Counted from the stretch's first letter, positions 53,090-63,272 are shown. The stretch is 64,000 nt of DNA from an uncultured Neokomagataea sp. (GCF_946476835.1 NZ_CAMKWA010000005.1:62001-126000), one strand, 5' to 3'. A program made the numbers and translations. Notes: generated by a model from the letters alone, not told the origin.

Positions 53090-54924
53090 TACATTTCCTC
53101 CACCGGCTCCACACCAAGAATGGCCAGAGCATTACGCAATACCTGAGCAAGAGCAGAGACCAACGCCAACTTTGACAAGCTCAACGCACGGTCATTTTCA
53201 TGCAAGAAACGCAGCGCTGCATCATCACGCCCACGGTTCCACAATGCATGGAAATCAGATGCCAAATCCACACAATACGTTGCGATACGATGCGGCTCAC
53301 GAGCGACTGCCGCGGCTTCAACCGTACGCGGGAATGCCGCCAAGCGACGCAATACAGCAATTTCCGCATCGGATGACAGACCGGACAGGTCCGCAGCATT
53401 CAAACTTTCAGCCGTCAGTGCATCCGCACCAAACATCGTCGCGGCAGAACGCAAGACCGAGCGGCAACGCGCATGGGCATATTGCACATAGAACACAGGA
53501 TTATCACGCGTTTGTGCCACGACCACGTCAAGGTCGAACTCCATCTGCGCATCCGCCTTACGCGTCAACATCGTAAAGCGCACCGCATCACGCCCAACTT
53601 CATCCAGAAGATCACGCAGCGTCACGAATGTTCCCGCACGCTTGGACATACGAACAGGCTCGCCATTTTTCATGATGCGCACAATCTGGCACATCACAAC
53701 TTCAAAGCCTGTCTTACCCTCTGTTAATGCCGAGACAGCCGCCCGCATCCGTGAGACATAACCGCCATGATCCGCACCCAACACATCAATCAGCACATCA
53801 GCATTACGTGCCTTTTGTGCATGGTAACCAATATCATTAGCAAAATACGTGTTGGTTCCATCTGACTTACGCAACGCACGGTCGGTATCATCACCAAAAT
53901 CCGTGGAACGGAACAGCGTTTGTGGGCGTGGTTCCCAATCTTCAGGCGTCTTACCCTTAGGTGGCTCAAGCACCCCCTCATAAAGCAGGCCCTTAGCGTC
54001 AAGCTGACCAATCGCGTCATCAACCAAGCCAGAAGCCAACGTCTCAGCTTCCGATGCAAAAACCTTATGCTCAATACCCAGAGCGTTCAGATCCTCACGG
54101 ATGGCGGCCATCATCCGCACCAGAGCTGTCTGACGCACAATGTCGAACCAGACGGACACATCAGCCGGGCTACCATCTTCCGCAGCCAAGGTACGGCCAT
54201 GTTCAGCAGCAATGGCCTCAGCAACCGGAATGAGGTACTCTCCTTGATATTGCAGCCCATTTGGCGTTAGCTTGCCAAAGGTTTCCGCATCAATATCCGT
54301 GCCAATAGCCTGCAAATAACGCCAATACACAGCCCATGTCAGGGCAACAACCTGCGTACCTGCATCATTGATGTAATATTCGCGCGTGACATCATGACCC
54401 GCCGCTTCCAACAGGTTCGCCAGCGCGTCACCCACCACAGCACCACGGCAGTGCCCTACATGCATCGGCCCCGTCGGGTTCGCAGAAACATATTCCACAT
54501 TAACCCGCGTACCATGCCCCAAACGGGAACGACCAAAAGCCCCTTCGGAACGCAGCACCGTACGCGTCACATCTTGCAGAACATCCGCCTTCAACGTCAG
54601 GTTCACAAAACCTGGCCCCGCAGATTCTGCTTTTGCAATCATCGGCAGAACGCTCAGTGCCTTCACCAAATCCGCAGCAATCTCAACCGGTTTACGGCGC
54701 GCGGGCTTCGCAGCCAGCAACGCCGCGTTCGTCGCCATATCACCATGCGCAGCATCGCGTGGTGGTGTGACTTCCACTCGTGCCAACACAGCATCAGGCA
54801 CATCTGGCACCACAGAGCGCAGAGCCGTGCACACTAATTCGCGCGTCTGGGCGAACAAGCAGTCGGTCGTAAGGGTGGAAGAAACTGCGTCCATGATGCG
54901 TTCGAGTCCTGTCGTGTCTATCAT
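53089..54924 (-). CDS. argS: Arginyl-tRNA synthetase
   Basis: About 611 residues, class I synthetase for arginine. The N-terminal additional domain is followed by ANPTGPMHVGHCRG, which contains the HIGH-type motif as HVGH. VRMSKRAGTFVTL is the KMSKS equivalent. The DALR anticodon-binding domain closes the protein (VYVQYAHARCRSVLR, REPHRIATYCVDLASDFH). The ATG at 54924 (MIDTTGLER) is used; a TTG two codons upstream is also in frame and the ATG at 54894 is possible. It follows dgt by about 20 bases. Confidence 0.94.
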   Translation of the reverse strand: MIDTTGLERIMDAVSSTLTTDCLFAQTRELVCTALRSVVPDVPDAVLARVEVTPPRDAAHGDMATNAALLAAKPARRKPVEIAADLVKALSVLPMIAKAESAGPGFVNLTLKADVLQDVTRTVLRSEGAFGRSRLGHGTRVNVEYVSANPTGPMHVGHCRGAVVGDALANLLEAAGHDVTREYYINDAGTQVVALTWAVYWRYLQAIGTDIDAETFGKLTPNGLQYQGEYLIPVAEAIAAEHGRTLAAEDGSPADVSVWFDIVRQTALVRMMAAIREDLNALGIEHKVFASEAETLASGLVDDAIGQLDAKGLLYEGVLEPPKGKTPEDWEPRPQTLFRSTDFGDDTDRALRKSDGTNTYFANDIGYHAQKARNADVLIDVLGADHGGYVSRMRAAVSALTEGKTGFEVVMCQIVRIMKNGEPVRMSKRAGTFVTLRDLLDEVGRDAVRFTMLTRKADAQMEFDLDVVVAQTRDNPVFYVQYAHARCRSVLRSAATMFGADALTAESLNAADLSGLSSDAEIAVLRRLAAFPRTVEAAAVAREPHRIATYCVDLASDFHALWNRGRDDAALRFLHENDRALSLSKLALVSALAQVLRNALAILGVEPVEEM

Positions 54925-54946
54925 CGTCAAAAAAAGCGTGGCCTTA

Positions 54947-56110
54947 TCAACCCAGCACAGAGAGATCCGTCAACCGCCGATGTTCCTCCATCGCAAAACG
55001 ATCGGTCATTCCAGCAATATAATCGGCCACCAAACGGCGAAGTTGCTTATCATCAGCAGCCTCGGCCCGGTCCCGCCACGGATCAGGTAAGAGCCTTGGT
55101 TCATCTGTTAAGGTTTCAAAAATCTCCGCTACAGCAATCCGTGCTTTACGCGCCATGCGGTTCACGCGCCAGTGGCGATAAAGCCGTGCATATAAAAATG
55201 TCCGGATCGCTTTATTTTTTTCCCATATTTCGGGACTGAAGGCGACCACAGCTTTTGGAGCATGCCGAATATCATCCGCTGATTGGGGGTTTAATGCTGC
55301 CAAATTCCGGCGCGTCTGCTCCGTGAGATCTGTCGCGAGTGCATTAATCACCAAACGAACTGTCTCATGCCGCGCACGCTGCGCCTGATCTTGCTTCCCA
55401 CGCCCCGTTTCACGCTCTAAAGCCCGTGATTTTTCCAACGCTTCGCCCACAATCGGCAGCTCTTCAATATCTTCAAATGTCAAAAGCCCTGCCCGCAAAC
55501 CATCATCTAAATCATGTCCATGATAGGCAATATCATCCGCGAGTGCAGCGACCTGTGCTTCAGCAGACGCAAAACTCTGCAAATCCAGATGATGAATAGC
55601 ATCATACTCCGCCATATACGGCGTAGGATTCAAAACTGGCCCATTGTGCTTGGCCAACCCCTCCAACGTTTCCCACGTCAAATTCAGACCATCAAACGTA
55701 TGGTACCGTGCTTCCAGTTTGGTCACGAGGCGCAAAGACTGGGTGTTATGGTCAAACCCGCCCCAATCCTGCATCACTTTCGAAAGGCCATCTTCCCCCG
55801 CATGGCCGAAAGGCGTGTGCCCCAAATCATGCGCCAACGCCAAGGCTTCCGTTAGGTCCTCATTTAACCCCAAACTCCGCGCAATAGAGCGCGCAATCTG
55901 CGCAACTTCTAAAGAATGGGTCAGGCGGGTACGGAAGAAATCACCCTCATGATTAATAAAAACCTGCGTTTTGTATTGCAGTGTCCTAAACCCAGTAGAA
56001 TGCACAACCCGGTCACGGTCGCGCTGCCAAGGGGAGCGCGTTGCTCCTTCATCTTCTGCAAATAAACGCCCACGCGCGCCACGATCTTGAACAGCATAAA
56101 TGGCCGGCAT
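54947..56110 (-). CDS. Deoxyguanosinetriphosphate triphosphohydrolase-like protein
   Basis: A 387-residue HD-domain phosphohydrolase. TRLTHSLEVAQIAR (His65) and AHDLGHTPFGHAGED (His94-Asp95) give the HxxxHD-type metal site of Dgt, and the C-terminal helical region contains YMAEYDAIHHLDLQSFASAEAQVAALADDIAYHGHDLDDGL. It hydrolyses dNTPs to nucleoside and triphosphate; substrate preference of the Dgt-like group is broad. It is divergent from the A-type iron-sulfur carrier gene, and argS follows. Confidence 0.92.
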   Translation of the reverse strand: MPAIYAVQDRGARGRLFAEDEGATRSPWQRDRDRVVHSTGFRTLQYKTQVFINHEGDFFRTRLTHSLEVAQIARSIARSLGLNEDLTEALALAHDLGHTPFGHAGEDGLSKVMQDWGGFDHNTQSLRLVTKLEARYHTFDGLNLTWETLEGLAKHNGPVLNPTPYMAEYDAIHHLDLQSFASAEAQVAALADDIAYHGHDLDDGLRAGLLTFEDIEELPIVGEALEKSRALERETGRGKQDQAQRARHETVRLVINALATDLTEQTRRNLAALNPQSADDIRHAPKAVVAFSPEIWEKNKAIRTFLYARLYRHWRVNRMARKARIAVAEIFETLTDEPRLLPDPWRDRAEAADDKQLRRLVADYIAGMTDRFAMEEHRRLTDLSVLG

Positions 56111-56311
56111 CTTGTTTTCATCCTTGCCTTAAGCAACCCGGCTGAACCGGCTGGGTCTCTATCAGGGACAGCCCTAACTCGCCCATTTTACGCTCCATAC
56201 GGCATGACGCAACTCCAGCTCTTGGTCTCTACGCATTCCATCGCCATATGGGAGTGTGCTACTCCTCAATCCACCACACGGAACGGACCAGCCGGAACGG
56301 ATATCCTCCAC

Positions 56312-56656
56312 ATGTCTGACACACCCAATTTTAGCATCTCTGCAAGCGCAGCAGCCCGTATTTGCGAAATCATTGCTGCCCAACCAGACCCGCAGGGCCT
56401 TGCCTTACGCGTTGCCGTTTTGGCCGGTGGCTGCAACGGTTTCCAATATCAATTCAAACTCGACACCACACAGAATGCCGATGATTATCGCCTCACCCGA
56501 GACGGGGCGACCGTTATCGTTGATGAAACCAGCCTCGACCTCCTTGAGGGTGCCGAACTCGACTTCATCGACAAATTAATGGGAGCTCACTTTACCGTCA
56601 CCAATCCCAATGCAGCATCCTCTTGTGGATGTGGCACTAGCTTTTCATTGGCATAA
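56312..56656 (+). CDS. A-type iron-sulfur carrier (ErpA/IscA family)
   Basis: A 114-residue HesB-family protein. Cys41 (GGCNGFQYQF) and the CGC pair at 105 and 107 (SSCGCGTSF) are the three Fe-S ligands. It carries [4Fe-4S] or [2Fe-2S] clusters to apo-enzymes. The ATG at 56312 is the natural start; the frame is open back to 56087 but that part overlaps the divergent dgt-like gene. No strong ribosome binding site is seen. xth follows after five bases with a GTG start. Confidence 0.88.
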   Translation: MSDTPNFSISASAAARICEIIAAQPDPQGLALRVAVLAGGCNGFQYQFKLDTTQNADDYRLTRDGATVIVDETSLDLLEGAELDFIDKLMGAHFTVTNPNAASSCGCGTSFSLA

Positions 56657-56661
56657 ATCCT

Positions 56662-57453
56662 GTGAACAATACCCCATTGCGCTTTGCAACTTGGAACATC
56701 AACTCCATCCGGGCACGCGCCCATCTGGTCCATGACTGGCTGGACCGCAACCCGGATTGCACCCTCCTCGCCCTCCAAGAAATTAAGTGCGAAGAGCACC
56801 AGTTCCCCACGTCATTTGCAGAGGCCGGCTTCCACGTCGCAATACTGGGGCAGAAAGCCTATAACGGCGTGGCGATCATTTCCCGCTGCCCCATCACCGT
56901 CACCATGACCGGACTCCCCGGCGTTACGGACCCTTCGTCCCGCTACATTGAGGTAGAGTGTGACGGATTCACCCTCGGCAATCTCTACCTCCCGAACGGC
57001 AATTCCGGTGGTGAAGAAGGCTACGCACGCAAACTCGCCTTTTTTGACGGACTAACAGAGCGCGCACGCACACTACTCAATACACAGACATGCTTCGCGT
57101 TCATCGGGGACTATAATGTCTGCCCAACCGATGAAGACCTCGCCCCCAAAGCCCTCTCCGCGGGGGATGCCCTCATCCGCCACGAAACCCGAGCAGCGTT
57201 CCGCCGCTTGCTCTGGACAGGCTTAACCGATGGCCTACGCGCTCTGTATCCAACTGGCCAGCATTATACCTTCTGGGATTATCAATCCGCTGCGTTCCAA
57301 CGTAATTCCGGCCTGCGCATTGACCACGCTTTACTATCCCCCCGCGCAGCAGAACGCCTCACGAGCATCACCATTGACCGCGATGAACGCGCTCGTGAAA
57401 AATGTTCAGACCACGTCCCTGTGATCATAGAGCTAGCCGCACGCAGCACATGA
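56662..57453 (+). CDS. xth: Exodeoxyribonuclease III
   Basis: A 263-residue AP endonuclease/3-prime-5-prime exonuclease of the ExoIII family. RFATWNINSIRARAH with Asn12, LALQEIKC with the metal ligand Glu40, IGDYNVCPTDEDL, and CSDHVPVIIEL with the catalytic Asp-His pair are all present. It removes abasic sites and 3-prime blocks in base-excision repair. The start is a GTG directly behind the Fe-S carrier gene, suggesting co-translation. A hairpin with T-tract follows. Confidence 0.92.
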   Translation: MNNTPLRFATWNINSIRARAHLVHDWLDRNPDCTLLALQEIKCEEHQFPTSFAEAGFHVAILGQKAYNGVAIISRCPITVTMTGLPGVTDPSSRYIEVECDGFTLGNLYLPNGNSGGEEGYARKLAFFDGLTERARTLLNTQTCFAFIGDYNVCPTDEDLAPKALSAGDALIRHETRAAFRRLLWTGLTDGLRALYPTGQHYTFWDYQSAAFQRNSGLRIDHALLSPRAAERLTSITIDRDERAREKCSDHVPVIIELAARST

Positions 57454-57458
57454 AATAC

Positions 57459-57489
57459 AGCCCATGCAAACACTTACACCGCATGGGCT
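57459..57489 (+). terminator. Terminator of xth
   Basis: AGCCCATGC (57459-57467) and GCATGGGCT (57481-57489) form a 9-bp stem followed by ACAATTTT. Confidence 0.75.
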
Positions 57490-57537
57490 ACAATTTTAAA
57501 CAGCATAGCTCAGAATATAATCAAATAAATAAGACAC

Positions 57538-57570
57538 TCTTCATTAAGAGGACATTCCTCTTAATGAAGA
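57538..57570. terminator. Second hairpin, bidirectional
   Basis: TCTTCATTAAGAGG (57538-57551) and CCTCTTAATGAAGA (57557-57570) are perfect 14-base arms around a five-base loop, followed on the plus strand by CTATTTTT. It lies between convergent genes and probably also ends the DUF1330 transcript. Confidence 0.75.
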
Positions 57571-57576
57571 CTATTT

Positions 57577-57864
57577 TTATACTCCATCTACAAGCGTAAC
57601 CCGATATTTCGCGCCCAGAAAACGATGCTCCCGTACTGCCCGATAGGCTTCACCATTATACCAAGATAAAGCCGCATCACGGTCTGGAAACTTCACTACC
57701 ACGACCCCTTCTGGTCCTTGACCTTCAAGAGACGTCTGCTCACCATAAGCCACAAGCACCTCTAATGAGTGCCCCTCAAAGGTTTTTGCAACCAAAGCAG
57801 AATATGTATCCATATCTTTCTGGGAAATAGTCTCTTCGCGCGTAAAAATAACATAAGCTGACAT
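57577..57864 (-). CDS. DUF1330 protein
   Basis: A 95-residue ferredoxin-like (dimeric alpha-beta barrel) protein of the DUF1330 family. AYVIFTREE, the strand VLVAYG, EGVVVVKFPDRDAALSWYN and EAYRAVREHRFLGAKYRVTLVDG are family features. The function is unknown; relatives include small monooxygenase-like folds. It is monocistronic. A TATATAAAT/ATTTATATA repeat at 57895-57915 and a 13-base palindrome CATTCA-G-TGAATG at 57926-57938 lie upstream in its promoter region. Confidence 0.85.
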   Translation of the reverse strand: MSAYVIFTREETISQKDMDTYSALVAKTFEGHSLEVLVAYGEQTSLEGQGPEGVVVVKFPDRDAALSWYNGEAYRAVREHRFLGAKYRVTLVDGV

Positions 57865-58081
57865 CTACTTTCTCCGGATAGTTCCGAAGAAAAGTATATA
57901 AATTTTATTTATATATTCCATTCAACATTCAGTGAATGAAACAATCGCCTTCATACAAAATCACATGGAACATTCGATCAGAAATATACTCATAATCCAC
58001 GATCAATATGACAAAACTCACTTCCCTATTACGAGAACGGTATGCAACCAATAGTTCTACGCAGAACAATGGAAAACTACT

Positions 58082-58840
58082 ATGCAAAGCAAGATAGAGG
58101 GCACAACCCTTCCCGTTCTCAGTATCCGGCTTGACCCTGGCGAGCGCCTGTTTGCAGAAACTGGTGAACTCTCATGGAAAACCCCCAATATTTCTTTGCG
58201 CACCACCACATCCGGCGCCGGGAATAGCGGTTTTTTCGGAGCAATCTCTCGCGCCATAGCCGGAGGGGGCTTATTCATGACCGAGTTTTTCTCCGAAGGT
58301 GGCCCCGGCATGGTATCTTTCGCAGCAAAAATTCCAGGCCAGATTGTGGAACATACCGTCGATAGTACAACCAGCTATATGGTCCATCGCCACGGCTACA
58401 TGGCCAGCACAGATGGCGTCACACTGGACCTCGGCTTTCAACGCAAATTAGGTGCTGGCATTTTCGGCGGTGACGGCTTCCGCCTCCAACGCATTTCTGG
58501 CTATGGCCAATTCTGGACTATGCTCGGTGGAGAAATCATCCCCGTTGACCTCGGCCCCGGCGAGCAGTTGGATGTCCACCCAGGGCATGTCGGCATGTTT
58601 GAAGAGTGCGTGAACTTTGATATCACCATGCTCCCCGGCATTCGCAACAAACTCTTTGGTGGAGACGGCTTCTTCATGGCACGCCTCACCGGACCGGGCC
58701 GCGTATGGCTACAAACGCTCACGATGCCCAACCTCGCCCATGCTCTTGCCCCCTATATGGGCGCAGAAAGCGCAACGGACGCCGCCGAAGCTGGTGGTGT
58801 TGTCGGTGCAGCGTCCCTCATCGGACGCATGTTCGAATAA
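58082..58840 (+). CDS. AIM24/TIGR00266 family protein
   Basis: A 252-residue beta-rich protein of the AIM24 family (TIGR00266). Repeated Gly-rich strands are visible: LDPGERLFAETGELSWKT, GGGLFMTEFFSEGGPGMVSFAAKIPG, GDGFRLQRISGYGQFW, GPGEQLDVHPGHVGMFEE, GGDGFFMARLTGPGRVWLQT. It is similar to a mitochondrial inner-membrane organising protein, but its bacterial role is unknown. No signal peptide or transmembrane segment is evident, so the protein is likely cytoplasmic. It stands alone between two spacers. Confidence 0.85.
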   Translation: MQSKIEGTTLPVLSIRLDPGERLFAETGELSWKTPNISLRTTTSGAGNSGFFGAISRAIAGGGLFMTEFFSEGGPGMVSFAAKIPGQIVEHTVDSTTSYMVHRHGYMASTDGVTLDLGFQRKLGAGIFGGDGFRLQRISGYGQFWTMLGGEIIPVDLGPGEQLDVHPGHVGMFEECVNFDITMLPGIRNKLFGGDGFFMARLTGPGRVWLQTLTMPNLAHALAPYMGAESATDAAEAGGVVGAASLIGRMFE

Positions 58841-58855
58841 CTCTCACAACAAAAA

Positions 58856-58881
58856 AGCGCGGCTCCACTCGGAACCGCGCT
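58856..58881. terminator. Terminator between AIM24 and aspS genes
   Basis: AGCGCGG-TCC and GGA-CCGCGCT pair around ACTC with one mismatch. A six-A run precedes it, which on the minus strand supplies the T-tail for aspS. Confidence 0.65.
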
Positions 58882-58905
58882 CTCCCAAAAACCATTAAGC
58901 CAAAC

Positions 58906-60702
58906 TTACTTAGACAGAGCAGGCTTCGGCTTTGGCAGATCCAAAGCAAGATGCAGCTCTTTCAAACGCGCAGGTTCAACCGGCGCCGGCGCTTCCATCA
59001 TCAGGTCCTCACCGCTTTGATTCAGTGGGAACAAGATCACTTCACGGATGTTCGGCTCATCAGCCAACAACATCACAATACGATCCACACCCGGCGCAGC
59101 ACCACCATGCGGCGGCGCACCATAGCGGAACGCGTTCAACATACCGCCAAAACGCTCTTCCACCACTTCTGGGCCATAACCTGCGATTTCAAACGCACGC
59201 AGCATGACTTCCGGCAAGTGGTTACGAATAGCACCAGAAGACAATTCCACACCGTTACACACGATATCATACTGATATGCGTTGATCGTCAGCGGATCCT
59301 GCGTGTTCAACGCCTCAAGGCCACCTTGTGGCATTGAGAACGGGTTATGTGAGAAATCGACCTTACCCGTTTCTTCGTTCAACTCGAACATTGGGAAGTC
59401 CACAACCCAGCAGAAGCGGAACGCATTCTTCTCAATGAGGTCAAGTTCAGTCGCAATCTTGGTGCGCACAACACCAGAGAACTTCGCAACCTCATCGCCC
59501 TTACCCGCAGCAAAGAAGACTGCATCACCAGCCTTCAGGCCACAAATCTCACGGATCTTCTCAAGACGATCTGCCTCAAGGTTTTTAGCAATCGGGCCCT
59601 TGCCACCATTCTCTTCGAAGATGATATAACCCAAACCACCCGCACCGTTTTCACGCGCCCATGAATTCAGCTTATCAAAGAACCCACGCGGACGATCACC
59701 CGCACCCGGTGCCGGGATCGCACGGATTTGTCCACCAGAAGCCGCAATCTTTGCAAACAAACCAAAGCCAGACTCAGCAAAAGCTTCAGTTACATCTTTC
59801 AAGATAAGCGGGTTACGCAGGTCAGGCTTATCAGAGCCATAATCACGCATTGCATCTTTGTACGGAATACGTGGGAACGCACCGTCTGTAATCTTCCAAC
59901 CTTCCGGCGTGAACTCTTCAAACAGCCCAGCCAGAACTGGCTCTAACACGCCAAACACATCTTCCTGCGTGGCAAAAGCCATCTCGAAGTCAAGCTGATA
60001 GAACTCGCCAGGGCTACGATCCGCACGAGATGCTTCATCGCGGAAACAAGGCGCAATCTGGAAGTAACGGTCAAAACCCGCCACCATCGCTAACTGCTTA
60101 AACTGCTGCGGCGCTTGCGGCAACGCATAGAACTTACCCGGATGCAAACGCGCAGGCACCAAGAAATCACGCGCACCTTCAGGTGAGGATGCCGTCAAAA
60201 TAGGCGTCTGGAACTCTGTAAAGCCCTGCTCGTTCATGCGCTGACGCATGCTCGCAATGACCTTACTACGCAGCATAATGTTGCGGTGCATCTTCTCACG
60301 ACGCAGGTCCACATAACGATACTTCAGGCGCATTTCTTCAGGATAGTTTTCCTGACCAGCCACCTGAAACGGCAGCACAGCAGCGCTTGAGCGCACTTCA
60401 ATACCCTCTGCGCGCACTTCGATCTCACCCGTCGGCAGATGTTCGTTACGCTGACCATCTTCACGAAGTACGACCTTACCGGTCACCGTAATCACGCTTT
60501 CAACGCGCAAACGCTCAACTTTTTCCAGCAGTTCCGGGCCCGATGGCACCACAATCTGCGTCATACCAAAGTGGTCACGCAGATCGATAAACAACAACCC
60601 ACCATGGTCACGCTTACTGTGAATCCAACCGGAAAGGCGGACCGTCTGTCCCGCATCTGCGGCTTTTAGGGCACTGCAATCATGAGTACGATAGGGATGC
60701 AT
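58906..60702 (-). CDS. aspS: Aspartyl-tRNA synthetase
   Basis: A 598-residue bacterial AspRS. An N-terminal OB-fold anticodon-binding domain ([26 protein letters not shown]) leads into the class II catalytic core with [34 protein letters not shown] (motif 2) and [13 protein letters not shown] (motif 3), separated by the GAD insertion domain. Whether it charges only tRNA-Asp or also tRNA-Asn depends on the presence of AsnRS elsewhere and cannot be read here. The ATG at 60702 has GAGG seven bases upstream; the start four codons earlier is less likely. Confidence 0.95.
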   Translation of the reverse strand: MHPYRTHDCSALKAADAGQTVRLSGWIHSKRDHGGLLFIDLRDHFGMTQIVVPSGPELLEKVERLRVESVITVTGKVVLREDGQRNEHLPTGEIEVRAEGIEVRSSAAVLPFQVAGQENYPEEMRLKYRYVDLRREKMHRNIMLRSKVIASMRQRMNEQGFTEFQTPILTASSPEGARDFLVPARLHPGKFYALPQAPQQFKQLAMVAGFDRYFQIAPCFRDEASRADRSPGEFYQLDFEMAFATQEDVFGVLEPVLAGLFEEFTPEGWKITDGAFPRIPYKDAMRDYGSDKPDLRNPLILKDVTEAFAESGFGLFAKIAASGGQIRAIPAPGAGDRPRGFFDKLNSWARENGAGGLGYIIFEENGGKGPIAKNLEADRLEKIREICGLKAGDAVFFAAGKGDEVAKFSGVVRTKIATELDLIEKNAFRFCWVVDFPMFELNEETGKVDFSHNPFSMPQGGLEALNTQDPLTINAYQYDIVCNGVELSSGAIRNHLPEVMLRAFEIAGYGPEVVEERFGGMLNAFRYGAPPHGGAAPGVDRIVMLLADEPNIREVILFPLNQSGEDLMMEAPAPVEPARLKELHLALDLPKPKPALSK

Positions 60703-60853
60703 GACAGACCTCACTCGACTTTACTGGCAACGACCGACACACGTCGGAACAAAACAATTGGGCGCAGGAAGCCGGGTAGTGCCTCCAATGTCAAGCACAG
60801 GAGCGCATTGAAACGCGTATACCACCCGTTTCTCTTCCAAACGTCGTATAATT

Positions 60854-62392
60854 TCACACCTCTTCGTGCAAAAATGCCTCAAAATCAACTGCTGCCCGGG
60901 CCAACTCTGCCGCATGCCCGGCACCTGCCATCGCTACCGCTTTACCGCCTTGCGTGTAGGTAGCCAAGAAGTGGAAACCGCGAATATCCCCCTTCAAGCG
61001 CACGGCATCAAACGTTTCACCCCACCCAAGAACTTCAATTTTCTTGCCAAATTGCTGTGTCCAAAACCACGGCATCGGTAAACGTCCCGTTTTTCCCATT
61101 ATAGAGAGTGCTGCTTGCCGCCCTTGCGCTTGTGCATGTCGCCAGTGCTCAATCCGGTACGTTTTTTCTCCATACCGCGTGGCCGAAACATCCCCCGCAG
61201 CATACACCCCTGACGCTGCCTGCATTCGCTCATCAACGATAATCGCACCTTCAGTATCTCGTTCCAGCCCCACAACAGCGTCAGAAGCCGGGACAACCCC
61301 CGCGCCAAAAAGAATGAAGGCCGCAGGAAGGCGCATACCATCACTCAACTCAACACCCTCAGCGCGCTGCTCACCATAAATCTTTACCACATGTGCATCG
61401 GACACAAACGCCACGCCATTTTCTTCATGCAACTGACGCAACCGGGTGCCAATCTCACGCCCCAAATGCCGCTCCAACGGGACGTTTGTCGGCGTAATAA
61501 TCGTGACCCCAACCCCACGCTGACGCAATAAAGACGCCACCTCAAGGCCAACAAAACCGGCCCCAATAATCGTCACGGCATGATCATCTTTCACACACGC
61601 AGCAATAACTTCCGCATCATGCTCACGATGCAAGGCAAAGACACCCTCCAGCGTATCCCCCGGAATACTCAAAGGCCGCGGCATGGATCCGGTCGCAATC
61701 AGGACATGATCCCCAAATAGTTCAATATCGTTCGTTAATGTTGCCATCTTACTGGACGGATCAAACGAGCGTAAACGCGCATGTACGACGTTAATCTCAT
61801 GCGCCTGATAGTAATCTTCGTCACGCAAAGCAGGTGCACGCGCGGAAGAGCCATCTCCCAGAAGAACCGTTTTGCTCAACGCTGTCCGGTCATACGGTAA
61901 ATCTTTTTCTTCCGTGACCATTGTAATGGTCCCGGCGAACCCTTCTTGCCGTAGCGTTACTGCTGCTGTCACACCTGCAGCACCCGCCCCTAAAATCAGA
62001 ACATGTTCATCGCTCTGCTTTGCATCCGGCACGGCACGTTCTTGCGGCGTCGTCCCCACCCATACGCGCCCATCACGTAATTCAACAGGGAACGACTTCA
62101 AAGGATCCAGAGCAACAGGCTCCTTCAGCGCACCATCCACCACAGCAAAAACAGCTTTGTGCCAAGGGCAAACCACAACCCCCTCACCTTCTGCCGTATG
62201 GCAAAAAGCTCCTTGCTCCATCGGGGCATCTTTATGAGGGCAGCGCCCCTCTAGCGCATAAACAACATCACCATCACGCACCAATACCACGCTCTGCCCG
62301 GCCACTGAAAACGGGCGGATTATGCCATTGCCCAACGCATCAAATGCCACAACATCATGAAACTTTGGGGCACTAACCTCAGAACCTGACAT
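60854..62392 (-). CDS. Rieske-FAD pyridine nucleotide-disulfide reductase (AIFM3-like)
   Basis: A 512-residue fusion. Residues about 15-115 are a Rieske [2Fe-2S] domain with C51-H53 (CPHKDA) and C75-H78 (CPWHKA). Residues 128-430 form the FAD/NAD(P)H reductase with VLILGAGAAGVTAA for FAD, VTIIGAGFVGLEVA for the nucleotide, and VYAAGDVSA. The C-terminal domain (about 440-512, ALSIMGKTGRLPMPWFWTQQFG) matches the reductase family found with terminal dioxygenases. Fusing ferredoxin and reductase in one chain resembles mammalian AIFM3/AIFL. Its electron acceptor is unknown and no oxygenase gene is near. GGAGG lies nine bases before the ATG at 62392. Confidence 0.87.
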   Translation of the reverse strand: MSGSEVSAPKFHDVVAFDALGNGIIRPFSVAGQSVVLVRDGDVVYALEGRCPHKDAPMEQGAFCHTAEGEGVVVCPWHKAVFAVVDGALKEPVALDPLKSFPVELRDGRVWVGTTPQERAVPDAKQSDEHVLILGAGAAGVTAAVTLRQEGFAGTITMVTEEKDLPYDRTALSKTVLLGDGSSARAPALRDEDYYQAHEINVVHARLRSFDPSSKMATLTNDIELFGDHVLIATGSMPRPLSIPGDTLEGVFALHREHDAEVIAACVKDDHAVTIIGAGFVGLEVASLLRQRGVGVTIITPTNVPLERHLGREIGTRLRQLHEENGVAFVSDAHVVKIYGEQRAEGVELSDGMRLPAAFILFGAGVVPASDAVVGLERDTEGAIIVDERMQAASGVYAAGDVSATRYGEKTYRIEHWRHAQAQGRQAALSIMGKTGRLPMPWFWTQQFGKKIEVLGWGETFDAVRLKGDIRGFHFLATYTQGGKAVAMAGAGHAAELARAAVDFEAFLHEEV

Positions 62393-62469
62393 GCGTGGCG
62401 ACCTCCAATACACAAGCAATGAACACTCAATCAACGCGATATATCGGCCATGAGTTGAACATAAAAAAA

Positions 62470-62494
62470 GCCGCCCAGTTAAAAACTGAACGGC
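62470..62494 (-). terminator. Terminator of the DUF2076 gene
   Basis: Imperfect stem from GCCG-CAGTT and AACTG-CGGC around AAAA. On the minus strand it is followed by a run of seven T (62463-62469). Confidence 0.7.
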
Positions 62495-62516
62495 CTCAAA
62501 ACATTAAGCAGAACGA

Positions 62517-63272
62517 TTAAAAACTATCGTCAAAATCATTTCCACCAAAACCACCACCGCCGAAATCGGAATCCGAGAAGCCACCACCGGCATCTGTCCC
62601 TGACCCAGCGAACGGATCTTGCCCTGCATCACCATAATTGTTGTTGATGATGGTTTCACCACCACCGAAGCCACCATCTTGGCCCCAGCCACCGTCATGG
62701 TGATGCTCGCTGAACAAGCCTTCCAGTGCATCGGCAGCCATCATACCACCCGCAACGCCAGCCGCCGTCGTCAACGCAGACCCTAAAAAGCCAGAACCGC
62801 CACGCTGAAACATGCCCTGCTGATAGCCAGGTGGGTAACCATATTGCGGCTGAGGTGGCATCTGTGGCGCTTGCGCCCCCCACCCTGGTGGTGGTGCAGA
62901 AGCCTGTTGCTGGCGCGCACCACCGCTAAACAGACCACCAAAAAGCCCACCACCCGCATTGCCACGCTGCTGCTGTGCCTGAGCGAGTTGCGACTGAGCC
63001 TGCTGCAGTTGAAACTCCAACTGCCGAATACGGTTTTGCGCCTGCGCCAAAGCCGCCTCTTGCACCACAGCCATCTGCGTCACACGGTAGCGTGCTTCTG
63101 GATAACGCTGGAAATTATCGGCGATAAACCGATCAGCTTCTGGATCCACTGGCGGCAATGCTGGCGCCTGCTGCTGGCCAAAAGAGCCAAAAGCACCACC
63201 TTGCTGCGCCTGCGCCCCACCGCCGACACGCGCGACAAAGCGGGAAATTAGCTCGCGTTCTTCGTTGTTCAT
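62517..63272 (-). CDS. DUF2076 domain protein
   Basis: A 251-residue protein of the DUF2076 family. A conserved N-terminal segment (about 1-75, ELISRFVARVGGG, VDPEADRFIADNFQRYPEARYRVTQMAVVQE) leads to a Gln/Ala-rich coiled coil (about 75-105) and a low-complexity Gly-, Gln-, Pro-rich tail with HHHDGG and Asp-rich clusters. A hydrophobic Gly/Ala stretch (FLGSALTTAAGVAGGMMAADALEG) near 160-185 may dip into a membrane. The function is unknown; the Asp/His-rich tail could bind metal. It is monocistronic. Confidence 0.85.
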   Translation of the reverse strand: MNNEERELISRFVARVGGGAQAQQGGAFGSFGQQQAPALPPVDPEADRFIADNFQRYPEARYRVTQMAVVQEAALAQAQNRIRQLEFQLQQAQSQLAQAQQQRGNAGGGLFGGLFSGGARQQQASAPPPGWGAQAPQMPPQPQYGYPPGYQQGMFQRGGSGFLGSALTTAAGVAGGMMAADALEGLFSEHHHDGGWGQDGGFGGGETIINNNYGDAGQDPFAGSGTDAGGGFSDSDFGGGGFGGNDFDDSF

